A DNA stretch of 64,000 bases from Bacteriovoracaceae bacterium (GCA_021737405.1 JAIPEG010000008.1:38936-102935), one strand, 5' to 3'; positions 18,867 to 28,883 are shown, counted from the stretch's first letter. The notes: generated by a model from the sequence alone, not told the origin. Numbers and translations are program-made.

Positions 18867-19574
18867 TTACATGGTATTCTGAAACTCTCTCATTTTAAAA
18901 TTAACGAGGGAATCAAGTGAGCTGGTTGAGGTCACTTTAAAGTGATCAATCCAAATGGCCTTTAAATATTGAATGGAGTGATTTGGGTGGGTATTCATAT
19001 CACTTAGTAAATAATCAAGGCGCTCTTTTAGTTCAGGTGAGCGAATATCAGCGAAATGACCTTCATCATAGAGAGAGAGCAATTTACGGTTTAAGTCTAC
19101 TTGCTCGTCATGAAAGTAATCAAAAAACTGAACAGCATGCTCGAGATCATGAACAAGAAAATGAAGTGCATTTTCCTTATTTAACTTTGGCCCATTCCAC
19201 CGATCTGGATCGCAATATAGGGTCACGCATCTACGAGAACTCGCCTGCAGACTAAGAACCTCATATACACTAGGGACATGTTGAAGGAGTTCAAGTTGCC
19301 ACTCACCCAGAGTCCACTTTGCAAGAGCGCGAGAAACCTTAGACTTAATGCGCTTAAAGCGAGTAAATTCTAAATAATTAGCGAGCTCAAGAGAACTTAG
19401 CCTCGTAATTTCATCTAAACCCAATCTTGCCTTTTTTGATTGTACGAAGCCCTTTCCATGAAAATACTCTCCAAGGCATAAGAATGCGACAACTCCCATT
19501 CGTGCAGGAGCTAATTTATTTTGATTGTAGCAACGCAGGGCCTCATCAAATGTCGCCAAAATTTCCATGGTCAT
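18867..19574 (-). CDS. Unrecognised soluble protein with HDLEH motif
   Basis: 235 residues, no signal peptide. HFLVHDLEHAVQFFDYFHDEQ has paired His and acidic residues (HDxEH), reminiscent of metal-binding helices, but no known family is recognised. The start could be ATG 19574 or the ATG two codons later. It follows the PAS-domain gene by 29 bp in the same direction, so the two may form an operon. Function unknown. Confidence 0.6.
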   Translation of the reverse strand: MTMEILATFDEALRCYNQNKLAPARMGVVAFLCLGEYFHGKGFVQSKKARLGLDEITRLSSLELANYLEFTRFKRIKSKVSRALAKWTLGEWQLELLQHVPSVYEVLSLQASSRRCVTLYCDPDRWNGPKLNKENALHFLVHDLEHAVQFFDYFHDEQVDLNRKLLSLYDEGHFADIRSPELKERLDYLLSDMNTHPNHSIQYLKAIWIDHFKVTSTSSLDSLVNFKMREFQNTM

Positions 19575-19603
19575 TTTTAGCTCAAAAAGTAGGCCAATGA
19601 CAA

Positions 19604-20245
19604 TTAGCCCTTCAGATTTGTGATCAGATTGGTAAGTTGGGATGAAACTTCGGATAGAATTAGGGATTTGCTATGAAAGCTCTCTCGTAACTCTTCAATA
19701 CTCATCTCTTCTACTTTCATTGAGCTAGAGACTAATTCATCTATCACAAATTCAAGAACATGAATGTGACTTTTAAAATCGTGAATAAGTTTTTCTGCGA
19801 AGAAATCAAAGCTGTGAAGAGCAATTTTACCAAGCTCTTTAAAATCAATATTATTGGTCTGTGAATCATCAAAGGTAAAATTTAGAATATCTTTGACTTG
19901 ATTCTTGTCATCAAGGGAATAGGCCCGACCACGAGTATGCACAGAAACCCAATGACCTTCCTTATGTTTTAAGCGGTATTTAAAATCTGCCCAATAAATC
20001 TTAATCAGTTCGGGATTTTTTTGAATATATTCGGCCTCTTTTGCATTTTCTTCCTGTAACCTTGCAAGATCATCTGGATGTACGAGAGAGAACACAAAGT
20101 TCAGCCCACCGTCTTTAATTTCTTCTGGAGAATGGCCAATAAGCATCTCCATCTCTTTACTTACAAAGTAATATTGTCCTGTTTGGAGGTTATAAACGGC
20201 GACGGCGAGGGGTAGAGATTCTGCAAAGTTTTCAAATTGGCTCAA
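19604..20245 (-). CDS. PAS-domain protein without recognisable kinase module
   Basis: 213 residues. Residues ~10-135 form a PAS_3-type fold: VYNLQTGQYYFVSKEMEMLIGHSPEEI, FSLVHPDDLARL, then DFKYRLKHKEGHWVSVHTRGRAY. The remaining ~75 residues are helical (LHSFDFFAEKLIHDFKSHIHVLEFVIDELV). This could be a dimerisation helix resembling a HisKA stub, but no ATPase domain follows. It may sense a ligand or redox signal and pass it to another protein. It lies upstream of, and close to, the HDLEH protein gene. Confidence 0.78.
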   Translation of the reverse strand: MSQFENFAESLPLAVAVYNLQTGQYYFVSKEMEMLIGHSPEEIKDGGLNFVFSLVHPDDLARLQEENAKEAEYIQKNPELIKIYWADFKYRLKHKEGHWVSVHTRGRAYSLDDKNQVKDILNFTFDDSQTNNIDFKELGKIALHSFDFFAEKLIHDFKSHIHVLEFVIDELVSSSMKVEEMSIEELRESFHSKSLILSEVSSQLTNLITNLKG

Positions 20246-20385
20246 TCATTCTTCTCCATAAGTAAGTAGTGAAAGATCAAGGTAACACAGCACAGTCCCA
20301 TACGGATTATTTAAAACAACTTTTCTTACTAATAAATCAATAATTTAGATTAAAGCATGAATTTAAAGAACGAAAGTGATGTTGC

Positions 20386-22167
20386 CTAAAGATGTTTTGT
20401 TGTAATCTTGGAAATCCTTTTAATTTTAAATAGTGTGTGAAAGGAAAATGCCGGTACAAATCTATTGAAAAATTTATTTAATAGAAGGAAATTCTTTGTG
20501 AGAGAGAATCTTTTCAACAGAAATAAGGAAAGGATATTTATAGGCTCAGAGTAAACATTGTACTGATCTCTATCAATTTTTTTATTCAAATAATGAAAGA
20601 CTTTAAATTTCTCTTCCCTTCCACGAGACAGTAATTTATTAATTGAAGTTGGAGCACTCGTCACAAATACTCCATTTGAATAATCATATTTAAAGAATGA
20701 ATCAGCTTCGTCTAGCGTTGGAAAAACTAATTCCTTAGCATCATTATTGTCAAAGTAGCCTTTATATAGTTTTAAAATTTTTTCAAACGGATTAAGTTTA
20801 CTGAATTCCTCCCTACCGATACTTTTCTCTAATGCTTGATTGTCGATCACTTTCGCTAAATCATCTACCTGATAAATATAAAAAGTTTTTCCACAGGCTA
20901 CCATCAGATCACGAAGTCTTTTAAGGCGCTTTAAACGGATAGCAGGGGTTGACTCTTTTGTGGCCCAATCGTTAATACCTCTATTCCAGGAAAAACCTCC
21001 TGCATCATCCATTTTTTTAAAGTCTTTTAGATCTAGGTTTATTAAGGCGGGGTTAATTGAGACTTCTGATATAATGTCAGAGTTAACTTTCAAAAAGTAA
21101 TACGTTTTATTAAAATCAATTTCACTTTCAGTTGGATAGCCCGCAATAATATTAAGTTTGACCGTCATGAACTTGCCAGCTTTATTTAGAAGTCTTATCT
21201 TTTCGAATATTTCGTAAATTTGCTTTTCATCATGAAACTTTTTCATGTGTTTTAAAACTGAGGATGATGCTGACTCAAGGCCAAAGCTAATGACCCGGCA
21301 GCCCGAATCATATAATAGCGTCAATAATTCAAGGTTATTCATTTGGCGACTAACTCTAAACCAACATTGCCACTGAATATTTAGTTTTTCTTCGATGAGC
21401 CGATGGCAGAATTTCTCAAGCCATTTATGATTATTATTAATTAAAGCATCTGTAAAAAAGGCTTTTTTATTTTTATGAGGTCTAAGCTCGTTAATACAAT
21501 CTTCCACATCGGATCTGATAAAATTGGGATAGTGAAAATGCTGACTACAAAAGCTACAGCGATAGGGACAACCAACAGAAAAAGACGTCTCAATATAATC
21601 AGGTCTATTACCATAAGGAATATAGCTAAAGGGGCGATAACTTTCAAAAACAGACTGACCTTCGCTATATGTATAGCCATTCTCTGTAATAAAATTAAAG
21701 CCCAATAGCGGAGTAAATAAGGAAGGATTAAAACCCCACGAAACTAAGTGTCCTAAAATCTCATCACTTTTTCCCTTAATGAAAAAATCAAAACCTTCCA
21801 TTTTCTTTTTATAATATTCATCAAAAGAGCTTGTTCCAAAAAATGCCCCGCCAAATCCGACTGTAATTTGAGGATAATACTTCTTTATAAATTCTCCGCA
21901 TTCAATAGAGATGTCAGCATTAGCAGTCAAAATGGAGAAGCCTATAAATTTCGTATTTTCATTAATAAGATCACCTAATGCCTTAAAAACAACACCTTTA
22001 AACTCTTCTTTTGAGAAATCAAAGCCTAAAGACGAGTTATCAAAATAATCGGTGCTCACCCCTAAATCCGTAAGGGTTCGAACAACAGAAAAAGGGCCGA
22101 CGGTATAGGACTCTTCTGGGAAGGTACTAAGATTGACAATGATGGCATGTTTTTCTTTAGAGATCAC
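20386..22167 (-). CDS. B12-binding-domain radical SAM protein
   Basis: 593 residues. The N-terminal ~150 residues look like a cobalamin-binding domain (TVGPFSVVRTLTDLG, TKFIGFSILTANAD, ITVGFGGAFFG). The cluster motif is C200, C204, C207 in VGCPYRCSFC. ISFGLESASSSVLKHMKKF and IAGYPTESEIDF are the usual later class B motifs. A C-terminal extension of ~200 residues contains FSWNRGINDWATKESTPAIRLKRLKRLRDL. The substrate is unknown; relatives include C-methyltransferases and hopanoid or lipid-modifying enzymes. It is a single gene with its own upstream gap of 54 bp. Confidence 0.86.
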   Translation of the reverse strand: MISKEKHAIIVNLSTFPEESYTVGPFSVVRTLTDLGVSTDYFDNSSLGFDFSKEEFKGVVFKALGDLINENTKFIGFSILTANADISIECGEFIKKYYPQITVGFGGAFFGTSSFDEYYKKKMEGFDFFIKGKSDEILGHLVSWGFNPSLFTPLLGFNFITENGYTYSEGQSVFESYRPFSYIPYGNRPDYIETSFSVGCPYRCSFCSQHFHYPNFIRSDVEDCINELRPHKNKKAFFTDALINNNHKWLEKFCHRLIEEKLNIQWQCWFRVSRQMNNLELLTLLYDSGCRVISFGLESASSSVLKHMKKFHDEKQIYEIFEKIRLLNKAGKFMTVKLNIIAGYPTESEIDFNKTYYFLKVNSDIISEVSINPALINLDLKDFKKMDDAGGFSWNRGINDWATKESTPAIRLKRLKRLRDLMVACGKTFYIYQVDDLAKVIDNQALEKSIGREEFSKLNPFEKILKLYKGYFDNNDAKELVFPTLDEADSFFKYDYSNGVFVTSAPTSINKLLSRGREEKFKVFHYLNKKIDRDQYNVYSEPINILSLFLLKRFSLTKNFLLLNKFFNRFVPAFSFHTLFKIKRISKITTKHL

Positions 22168-22221
22168 ATTTAATCATAACCTAAAGAGATAAAACTTCAA
22201 TGATTTAGGGGCAATTAGGCT

Positions 22222-22719
22222 TTAGTTACAACGTATTCTTAAATCTTTAATCCAGTCACTCTTGTTATCATATAAATATTTAATGATAAAAAGACGCTTT
22301 GTTTTTTTACAATAGAGAATATTGTAGTTCGTTTTCAATAACTTATTACTTTCAAAGCATTGCCCTAGTGTATTGGCGCCAGATGAGAGAAAGTAGAGAG
22401 TGGATAAGTAGTTATCGTTGTCCTCCTTTATAGTACCAACAGGTTGGTTTTCAGGGAGGCACTCATTTAAACCCAATAGCTCCCCAGTATAAGGATCAAG
22501 TTTGGGTTTTATATGTTCCCTTACGCCATCAATTCTTTTAAGAATAAATGACTTCGCGTCCTCTATAGAATCAAAATCATTGACCTTTGTCCAACGGATG
22601 CTATTCTCCTCTGAAAAAGAGTGAATAGACCAACCTGCATAAATCTTACGATTTGATACTTTACTAATTGAACAGGAGGTTAAGAGAAGAAGGAATAGGA
22701 GCGAAACAATTTTCATCAT
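22222..22719 (-). CDS. Small lipoprotein, family not recognised
   Basis: 165 residues with a lipoprotein signal (LLFLLLLTSCS, Cys at ~16). The mature part has five Cys (NECLPE, GQCFES, LYCKK, RIRCN) and no known motif. The first ATG overlaps the stop of the upstream cytochrome P460-like gene by four bases, so the two are translationally coupled and probably work in the same periplasmic process. Confidence 0.65.
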   Translation of the reverse strand: MMKIVSLLFLLLLTSCSISKVSNRKIYAGWSIHSFSEENSIRWTKVNDFDSIEDAKSFILKRIDGVREHIKPKLDPYTGELLGLNECLPENQPVGTIKEDNDNYLSTLYFLSSGANTLGQCFESNKLLKTNYNILYCKKTKRLFIIKYLYDNKSDWIKDLRIRCN

Positions 22720-23591
22720 TTGTCACCAACGCAAACTTTAATCTCAATAACTTTCCTCTTTGGCTTTGGTCCGGTGTGAAAGCTCATTATTTCGGTTTCA
22801 CCCTTACTGCAATGTCCTGACTTATTTATAAATACCAATGAGAACGACTTCTTATCATCCCCAATCAGAATAGAGGGTTTTCTAGTTCTCAAGGACTCTT
22901 TGATAAGAGTAGGTCTTATTTCATCAAAAGTTCCATAGAAGAAATGCTTTTTAAGCACTCCTTGGAGATCGTTAATATTCTTATCTGCCGATGGTAGAAG
23001 CTTTTGAATATTACGAGGTAGATCACTCACTTTAGAAGTCGTAAAATAAACTTTTTTAGTTTTTAGTGACTCTAGCGCATTAAACTTTGAAGTCTTAATA
23101 AAACCGATTGGTTTAGAAAAAACATGTCCAGATTCTTCGACGATGCTATGGCAAGCAACACATGACTCGGTCTTCTCTTTTATGTCACCTGGCATAAGTT
23201 TACCGTCAGGTGTGAAAAGAGCATAACCCCATCCATTTGAATTTTTATACTTTATCTTATCCCTTACCATAAGCTGCACACGACTAGGTGCCATAGGCAT
23301 AACGGAGCTTAAATAGCTTGGATCTTCTCCTGTTACAAAACTCACCTTTCCAAAGATGGCCCCATTGGGATAATCACTACTTTCGTTTTTTAAGGCCGAA
23401 AAGGCCTCTCGATTGGCGTAGGTAAAACGCATTTCCCCAGAATCCTTACGGTATCTAACAGTTACTAAATTCCAATCCTGGGTAAAATCTTTGTACATCT
23501 CATAAGAAATTCCATTCATTTCAGGAAATTTTGACTGTGCACAGACAGTAGTTGACCAAAATGCCAGACTAAGAAACAGATTCGTAATCAC
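22716..23591 (-). CDS. Cytochrome P460-like exported c-type haem protein
   Basis: 291 residues with a Sec signal (LFLSLAFWSTTVCAQ). The mature N-terminal half follows the cytochrome P460 pattern: WNLVTVRYRKDSGEMRFTYANREAF, PNGAIFGKVSF and the haem attachment CVACH at ~142-146. The last ~110 residues are not recognised. P460-type proteins bind haem c with a protein cross-link and act on small nitrogen compounds or as electron carriers; which applies here is not clear. Its stop overlaps the start of the following lipoprotein by four bases. Confidence 0.78.
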   Translation of the reverse strand: MITNLFLSLAFWSTTVCAQSKFPEMNGISYEMYKDFTQDWNLVTVRYRKDSGEMRFTYANREAFSALKNESSDYPNGAIFGKVSFVTGEDPSYLSSVMPMAPSRVQLMVRDKIKYKNSNGWGYALFTPDGKLMPGDIKEKTESCVACHSIVEESGHVFSKPIGFIKTSKFNALESLKTKKVYFTTSKVSDLPRNIQKLLPSADKNINDLQGVLKKHFFYGTFDEIRPTLIKESLRTRKPSILIGDDKKSFSLVFINKSGHCSKGETEIMSFHTGPKPKRKVIEIKVCVGDK

Positions 23592-23639
23592 TAATTAAAC
23601 CGCACCCTTCAGAAAAACTTAACGATTACATATAATAAT

Positions 23640-24740
23640 CTAATTCATAAAATTAGCAATGAGCTGGATCAACTTTAGTGCCTGTGGATAAAGAAAAGGA
23701 ATAACTTCAATAGCAATAAGAATAATAATGATGATCTCCATATAGTGGCCACGTCGATTATGAAGTTCGGCCATATACATTTGAGAAATATCTAAGAGGT
23801 TCTTTAGTTTTTGGTCCACAGTCGCTTGCCATTGAGGTACTTGTAACCTTTTTAGACCTAAACGATATAAACGAGCAAAGTAAATATCTCCGACGACTTT
23901 TAAAGAGTTTTCAATACGCTCAACAACTTCACTTGTTTCAATATAAATCTGACCTGCATCTCTTGAAAGAAGAGAGATCGTACTATTAAAGATACTAGGC
24001 TTTCGCTCTATAACTTGTCGATAAAGCCCACTGAGTTTTTTGTCTAAGAGATCATCAAAGTAGCGCAGCTCTAATAACTGAACATTCGCTAGTTCAAGGA
24101 CATCACAAATGTCCTCTTCGTCCCCGGACGAAAAGACAAAGGCATTGTCCCAGTCTATAACAACAATATCGTTAGGCCCATAGCTAAGTGAACACTCTTT
24201 GATAGGCGAAATCATGGCCTCACTTAAAGGAACCTCCCCTTCCATACTTAAGAGCTGGTAAACAAAATTATCTTCTAACCAGAAACTCTTTTGGGAGGAT
24301 TCTGTCGAGGCGACAAATATATTGTATTCCTCACTTTGATCCCAAACTCCAGGTTTCTTCAAGCTTTTTCCGAGAAGACTCATTAATTCTTGAACTTTAG
24401 ACTTACAATAATCGTCGACGGCCTCATTATTAGACCAATTCTTAAGCCAGTTCAAAATCTGAGGTTTATCTATCCCAGAAGGACAGTCTATTGTTAGAGC
24501 AAAAGAAATTGCCCCATAACTCCATATTTTCGCCGTTAACTCCACCGGAACGTCATTAAGATGATCAAGCCCCAGAGTCAGAACAATCGGAGGATGGCCA
24601 AGAAAGAAATCCTTCGAAGGTTTTTTTAAACTATATTTATGAGTAGGACCCAGATTTTTTAACTTCTCAAAGGCCTCTTCTAGAATAATTTCATGGGCCA
24701 TATCAAATATGCGGTAAATTTTAAGTCTTCCTGTTTTCAT
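23640..24740 (-). CDS. RMD1/YagE (DUF155)-family membrane-anchored protein
   Basis: 366 residues. The family features are DIVVIDWDNAFVF, then DVLELANVQLLELRYFDDLLDKKL near residues 215-245, and a C-terminal RRGHYMEIIIIILIAIEVIPFL membrane anchor. These are the hallmarks of the DUF155/RMD1 group. Biochemical function is not established for bacterial members. It is the last gene of a minus-strand unit with the GT-C-like and methyltransferase genes, separated from the former by 2 bp. Confidence 0.75.
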   Translation of the reverse strand: MKTGRLKIYRIFDMAHEIILEEAFEKLKNLGPTHKYSLKKPSKDFFLGHPPIVLTLGLDHLNDVPVELTAKIWSYGAISFALTIDCPSGIDKPQILNWLKNWSNNEAVDDYCKSKVQELMSLLGKSLKKPGVWDQSEEYNIFVASTESSQKSFWLEDNFVYQLLSMEGEVPLSEAMISPIKECSLSYGPNDIVVIDWDNAFVFSSGDEEDICDVLELANVQLLELRYFDDLLDKKLSGLYRQVIERKPSIFNSTISLLSRDAGQIYIETSEVVERIENSLKVVGDIYFARLYRLGLKRLQVPQWQATVDQKLKNLLDISQMYMAELHNRRGHYMEIIIIILIAIEVIPFLYPQALKLIQLIANFMN

Positions 24741-24742
24741 TA

Positions 24743-26362
24743 CTATTTATCCGTTAAGTATTTGTTATGCAAACTACTAAAGCATGAACTTTTATCGTAA
24801 GTATATACAGTGAAATTTGAAAAATTCTTATAATGCTTTAAATTAGAACTTGGATCGATTAGATTATTTATTTTGCCTAAACAAGCTTTTTGATCGGATT
24901 CTTTCATAACCAAAAAACAGGTTCTATTCAATAAGGAATTATCAAGAACATCTTCACCTAAAAGTAAATAATCAATGCCGCCGCTATCATATGTGAGATC
25001 ATCGACGAGAAGATGACAGTCCAATATGTGGTTGTCAAACTTAGAAATAACAATATTAGTTTTTATCATTGAATTATTTAGATGCAAGTCTCTCTTCGCT
25101 ATTTTTATTACCGATTTGTAATCCGAGAAAATACTAAAAGAAGGCATTTCTCTAAATCTAAAATTCAACAAATTCAATCCTAGACACATTAGGATGAGAA
25201 ATAGCATCACATTTTTGACTATAGTTGTTGGTGATTTATCAATCACTATTTTAATGGAAACAGCAATAAAAGTAAGGATATAGGGAATCAATGGATATAT
25301 CCTTCTAAAATTCAAAGCGTAGTCGCCATATAAGCTAAGGACTAAGAAGTAAGTAAAAAAGGAGAACATCAAAAGAGTAAAGAGAAGAATATGCCAACTC
25401 CTCCTCTCTAGTTTTAATAGCTGTGGTTTAAAAATGGAGAGATATAGAGAATAGAAACATACAAATAAAAGTCCTCTACTCATATAATTCAAAAGAGTTG
25501 GATTTAAATAGGCAGCAAGTCCTTTAGAAAATATCCAACGAGGGTATTCTCGAAGCCCATTATCAAAATAACCTAGCCCACTAAAAGAATAATCCATAAT
25601 CCTTAAAATAAGCTGATAACTACTTATAGGGTCATTTTCTTTGGAGGTTAAGACATCGACTGCAGCATTATAAGCCGAACCATATTCACCGAGCCCTATC
25701 AGCAAGGGTGCATAACATATTAATAAAGCACCCACTGAAGATAATATTACCTTAAGGGGAATAGGGTTTCTCTGATAAATTATAAAAAATAAAAAAATAG
25801 GAATATGAAGAAGGCCTGATAAATGTAACTGCGTCGTTAAGCCAATAAGTAAAAAGCTTAAAACAATTTTCCAACTAACATTCAAAGGACTCGTGAAATA
25901 AGAAATTAACAAATAGGCAATTAGGAAATGAAATGGAAGTGTAAGTGTTGGATTCCAAAAAGTAAGACTATAGTCCAACATAAATCCCACTGAAGTAAAC
26001 ATCGCCAAAAAAACTGCGTTATTTTTAATGTTTAAAACTTCTAAAATTTTGTGAAATATAGTGAGAGAAAGTAAAAAGCTTACAGAGTTAGAGAATAAAT
26101 AGATTAAGTAAGTTTTATTAAAACTTATTAACTCAATAAATTTCAAGATATAGTAGTAAAATCCACCGGGAGTTCTTCCTGTAATAGATAATTCTGGCCC
26201 GTAGATATAGTTTTGCCCAGGGATTTTAAATGCTCGCATTAAATCACGATCAATATATGTCCCATATAGGAAATTTTCTCCTATAAGAATGCGTTCTATT
26301 AAGCTCATCACAAAAATGATCACGAAAGCGATTGAAAAAAGTCGATTAACTGTTTGATTCAC
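24743..26362 (-). CDS. Polytopic GT-C-type glycosyltransferase-like membrane protein
   Basis: 539 residues with about ten hydrophobic helices. The first loop reads YIDRDLMRAFKIPGQNYIYGPELSITGRTPGGFYYYIL. The acidic first loop followed by a Pro/Gly-Tyr-rich stretch is typical of lipid-linked sugar transferases of the ArnT/GT39/GT83 type. A ~120-residue soluble domain at the C-terminus follows the last helix, also as in GT-C enzymes. It probably transfers a sugar from a polyprenyl phosphate donor to an envelope acceptor. It overlaps the upstream methyltransferase gene by four bases. Confidence 0.72.
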   Translation of the reverse strand: MNQTVNRLFSIAFVIIFVMSLIERILIGENFLYGTYIDRDLMRAFKIPGQNYIYGPELSITGRTPGGFYYYILKFIELISFNKTYLIYLFSNSVSFLLSLTIFHKILEVLNIKNNAVFLAMFTSVGFMLDYSLTFWNPTLTLPFHFLIAYLLISYFTSPLNVSWKIVLSFLLIGLTTQLHLSGLLHIPIFLFFIIYQRNPIPLKVILSSVGALLICYAPLLIGLGEYGSAYNAAVDVLTSKENDPISSYQLILRIMDYSFSGLGYFDNGLREYPRWIFSKGLAAYLNPTLLNYMSRGLLFVCFYSLYLSIFKPQLLKLERRSWHILLFTLLMFSFFTYFLVLSLYGDYALNFRRIYPLIPYILTFIAVSIKIVIDKSPTTIVKNVMLFLILMCLGLNLLNFRFREMPSFSIFSDYKSVIKIAKRDLHLNNSMIKTNIVISKFDNHILDCHLLVDDLTYDSGGIDYLLLGEDVLDNSLLNRTCFLVMKESDQKACLGKINNLIDPSSNLKHYKNFSNFTVYTYDKSSCFSSLHNKYLTDK

Positions 26363-26970
26363 ACATTGCTCATATTCGTAATAAAGTGAACCAAGTAGGG
26401 ACCTTTTATAATTTTTGTGTTCGACTCAATCGCCGAAAACTTTTGTGATATCTCTTCCACTTTATATAAAGAAGGTACAGGATATCTTAAAAATAAATTG
26501 AGTAAGAATCGATATGTTATATAGACAACGAATTTTAGATTAAATTTTCTAATGGTAAAAGAATGTAAAAAAAGCCGATCTTTAGAGAGGGAGACAATTT
26601 TTTCCAGCTCAGAATCAGTTAGCCAATCAATTAATCCAAGAGATAAGACACAATCCGTTGGTAAGACGTCATTATTGTTTAAAGATGAAATATCACGTTG
26701 GTGATAAATAAAATTTTCATCCTCTATGTCAATAAGTTCTGGTGAAAAGACATCATAACCCGCATATTGACACTCTCTTCTATAAGTAACCGGAAGAAAT
26801 TTAAAGACATGCCCTAAGCCACAACCAATATCGACAATACTATGAATATTATTATCAATTAGAAGTTTTGCCGCTAATTGGGCCCTCAAAGAAATAGCAG
26901 AATTTTTTCTATTGTAATTTTTTAGGGACCAAGACTTAATGTTTAATTTCCAAAATTCCGTCGTATTCAT
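26359..26970 (-). CDS. Class I SAM-dependent methyltransferase
   Basis: 203 residues. SIVDIGCGLGHVFKFLP is motif I (SAM-binding Gly loop) and YAGYDVFSPELI is the acidic-residue strand. VLSLGLIDWLTDSELEKIVSL lies after motif IV. It starts with ATG and is the first gene of the minus-strand unit that continues into the GT-C-like protein (ATGA overlap). The context suggests methylation of a sugar or lipid-linked intermediate. It is divergent from a second methyltransferase at 27120. Confidence 0.8.
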   Translation of the reverse strand: MNTTEFWKLNIKSWSLKNYNRKNSAISLRAQLAAKLLIDNNIHSIVDIGCGLGHVFKFLPVTYRRECQYAGYDVFSPELIDIEDENFIYHQRDISSLNNNDVLPTDCVLSLGLIDWLTDSELEKIVSLSKDRLFLHSFTIRKFNLKFVVYITYRFLLNLFLRYPVPSLYKVEEISQKFSAIESNTKIIKGPYLVHFITNMSNV

Positions 26971-27119
26971 ATATGGCCATGAAGGGTATTAATTCCTCAT
27001 AATTGTAACAGATCAATTGGATAAAACGAATTTCAAGAATACAATGAAAATGAAGAGATGCCAAAGTATACTCTTCCAGTCTGGTATCTTATGACCAGAA
27101 TTTAACGAGGAAATAAAAG

Positions 27120-27716
27120 TTGTCCAGACAATTTGAGTTCTTTGATCATCATGCTGCCAATTATGATTTAAAGATGAAGTTTAACCCATTCTGGCGCCTT
27201 ATAAAATATAAAGAAAAAAAGGCGTTTCTCTTGTTATCCATAAGCCTTCTAGACAAATCAGTATTAGATTTAGGAAGTGGCACTGGTTTCTATGCCAACA
27301 TATGTAAGGACAGTGGCGCCAATGTTTTGGCAGTAGATAAGTCAGCTCAAATGATCAATATTTTAGAAGAAAAAAAATTAAAAACAAAACATACTTCGAT
27401 AGAAGACCTAAATCTTTCAGAAGATTTTGACTTTATCCTCGCCATGGGAAGCTTTGAATTTATGCCTAACTTAAAAATAGGTTTTAACAAAGTTTTTAAG
27501 CATCTCAAAAAAAATGGTTATTTTATACTTATGTATCCTCGTTCTGGATTTACGGGATGGCTATACTCACTTATTCACACATTTTGGAAATGCCCTTCTA
27601 AAATTATCTCTACCCAAGAATTGATAAAAGTCGCTAACGATCATAAACTAATCCTTCATTCTAATTATAGTGCTGGAGCGATTAACAACCTCTATGTCTT
27701 TAAGAAAAAAGCATGA
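27120..27716 (+). CDS. Class I SAM-dependent methyltransferase (TTG start)
   Basis: 198 residues. SVLDLGSGTGFYANICKDSGANVLAVDKSAQMI is a textbook motif I/II, and DFILAMGSFEFMPNL matches the post-II strand. The start is TTG at 27120, supported by the ribosome site CGAGG about eight bases upstream; no in-frame ATG occurs before motif I except deep inside at residue 19. Its stop overlaps the start of the glycosyltransferase gene by four bases. The pair is divergent from the other methyltransferase/GT-C unit, giving a small glycan-modifying locus. Confidence 0.82.
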   Translation: MSRQFEFFDHHAANYDLKMKFNPFWRLIKYKEKKAFLLLSISLLDKSVLDLGSGTGFYANICKDSGANVLAVDKSAQMINILEEKKLKTKHTSIEDLNLSEDFDFILAMGSFEFMPNLKIGFNKVFKHLKKNGYFILMYPRSGFTGWLYSLIHTFWKCPSKIISTQELIKVANDHKLILHSNYSAGAINNLYVFKKKA

Positions 27717-28777
27717 ATAATAAAAGAGCGCTCTTCTATTTAATGGCCGGTTCAGGTTTGGGTAATGCAGCCCGCTTTGAAGCACTATACGAAGAAGAAC
27801 TTCATCATAAAAATTACGAATTACATATATATTGTTGGGGTAGATCTCTTCAATATTTAAAGAAAAAGTACGAAGACAAGCCCTCCATAAATCTTCACCC
27901 CTTATCACCATATAACCTAGGCCATGATAAGGATGGACTCAGTTCTTATGATTTCTTTTTATCCATTCCTAAATACATAAAAACCTTTTTAATTAATTCA
28001 AGATATATTTACTCACAGGCGATTACCCATAGGCCTAAACTTTCAATCCATGACTCTGACTATCACTATTTTGCCCTGATGTTTGCAAAAGTGCCACGAT
28101 TTGCCATAAGCCAATCTTGGATGATTATTTCAAGATGGAATTACTTAAAAGGTTCAAACTTAAAAACCAAGGTGAATTTCATTCTCTATGAAGTTTTAGA
28201 GCTTTTGTTCAGCTATATGTTTTCAAGTAAAATTCTTTGTCCCTCCTTTTCAAAGAGGCCAATTTCATCCACAGAAAAAATCTTGGTAGTTGGCCCTATC
28301 GTTAGAAAAGCTTTTCAATCGACCTATCCAAAACCAAGTAAATTTTTAGCCGTACTGTCTGGGGGCTCGGGCATACAAAGGGAGAAGCTACTCGCCTTGG
28401 CAACTAAGCTAAAGGCCGATGATTTTCTCTCAAATATAGATTCACCAAAGACCAATTATTATGAATCAATTGACCCTTCTGGCGTTCCCATCCTTTCAAA
28501 GTACCAAGGTGTCATCATCCAAGCTGGTCACGTTTTAATCAGTGAATGCCTAGCACTAGGAGTTCACTTCTTAGCAGTCCCCATAGATAATCATCCCGAA
28601 CAGTTTATCAACACATTGATTTTACAAATTGAGTACAATAAAATCGATGACAAGCTGGCCGGGGCACAAGAGGAATTTACAAAGAGCATCAATTCCCAAA
28701 TCATCGGTCAGACTAAGTGTGAGGGTGCGCAAGAAGTTGCACTCCTATTAAAAAATTTTCTGGATACAAATTCCTAG
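27713..28777 (+). CDS. GT-B (MurG/GT28-like) glycosyltransferase
   Basis: 354 residues. It opens with RALFYLMAGSGLGNAARFEALYEEEL, a GT-B N-terminal loop. The acceptor domain contains SIHDSDYHYFALMF. The donor-binding end has VIIQAGHVLISECLALGVHFLAVPIDNHPEQFINTLIL, matching the GG.(S/T)..E.l..G.P.l..P...Q.. pattern of MurG-like enzymes. It probably transfers a sugar from an NDP donor to a lipid or glycan acceptor in the cytoplasm. Translationally coupled to the methyltransferase upstream. Confidence 0.78.
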   Translation: MNNKRALFYLMAGSGLGNAARFEALYEEELHHKNYELHIYCWGRSLQYLKKKYEDKPSINLHPLSPYNLGHDKDGLSSYDFFLSIPKYIKTFLINSRYIYSQAITHRPKLSIHDSDYHYFALMFAKVPRFAISQSWMIISRWNYLKGSNLKTKVNFILYEVLELLFSYMFSSKILCPSFSKRPISSTEKILVVGPIVRKAFQSTYPKPSKFLAVLSGGSGIQREKLLALATKLKADDFLSNIDSPKTNYYESIDPSGVPILSKYQGVIIQAGHVLISECLALGVHFLAVPIDNHPEQFINTLILQIEYNKIDDKLAGAQEEFTKSINSQIIGQTKCEGAQEVALLLKNFLDTNS

Positions 28778-28883
28778 CTGACAAAGATTGCTAAACATCC
28801 ATTTTTTTCCTGACATTAGACCTACTCCTTTATAGTCACCTACTATAAGCTAATTTTGTGGCCCTTTTTAAAAGGAGTCTTTT

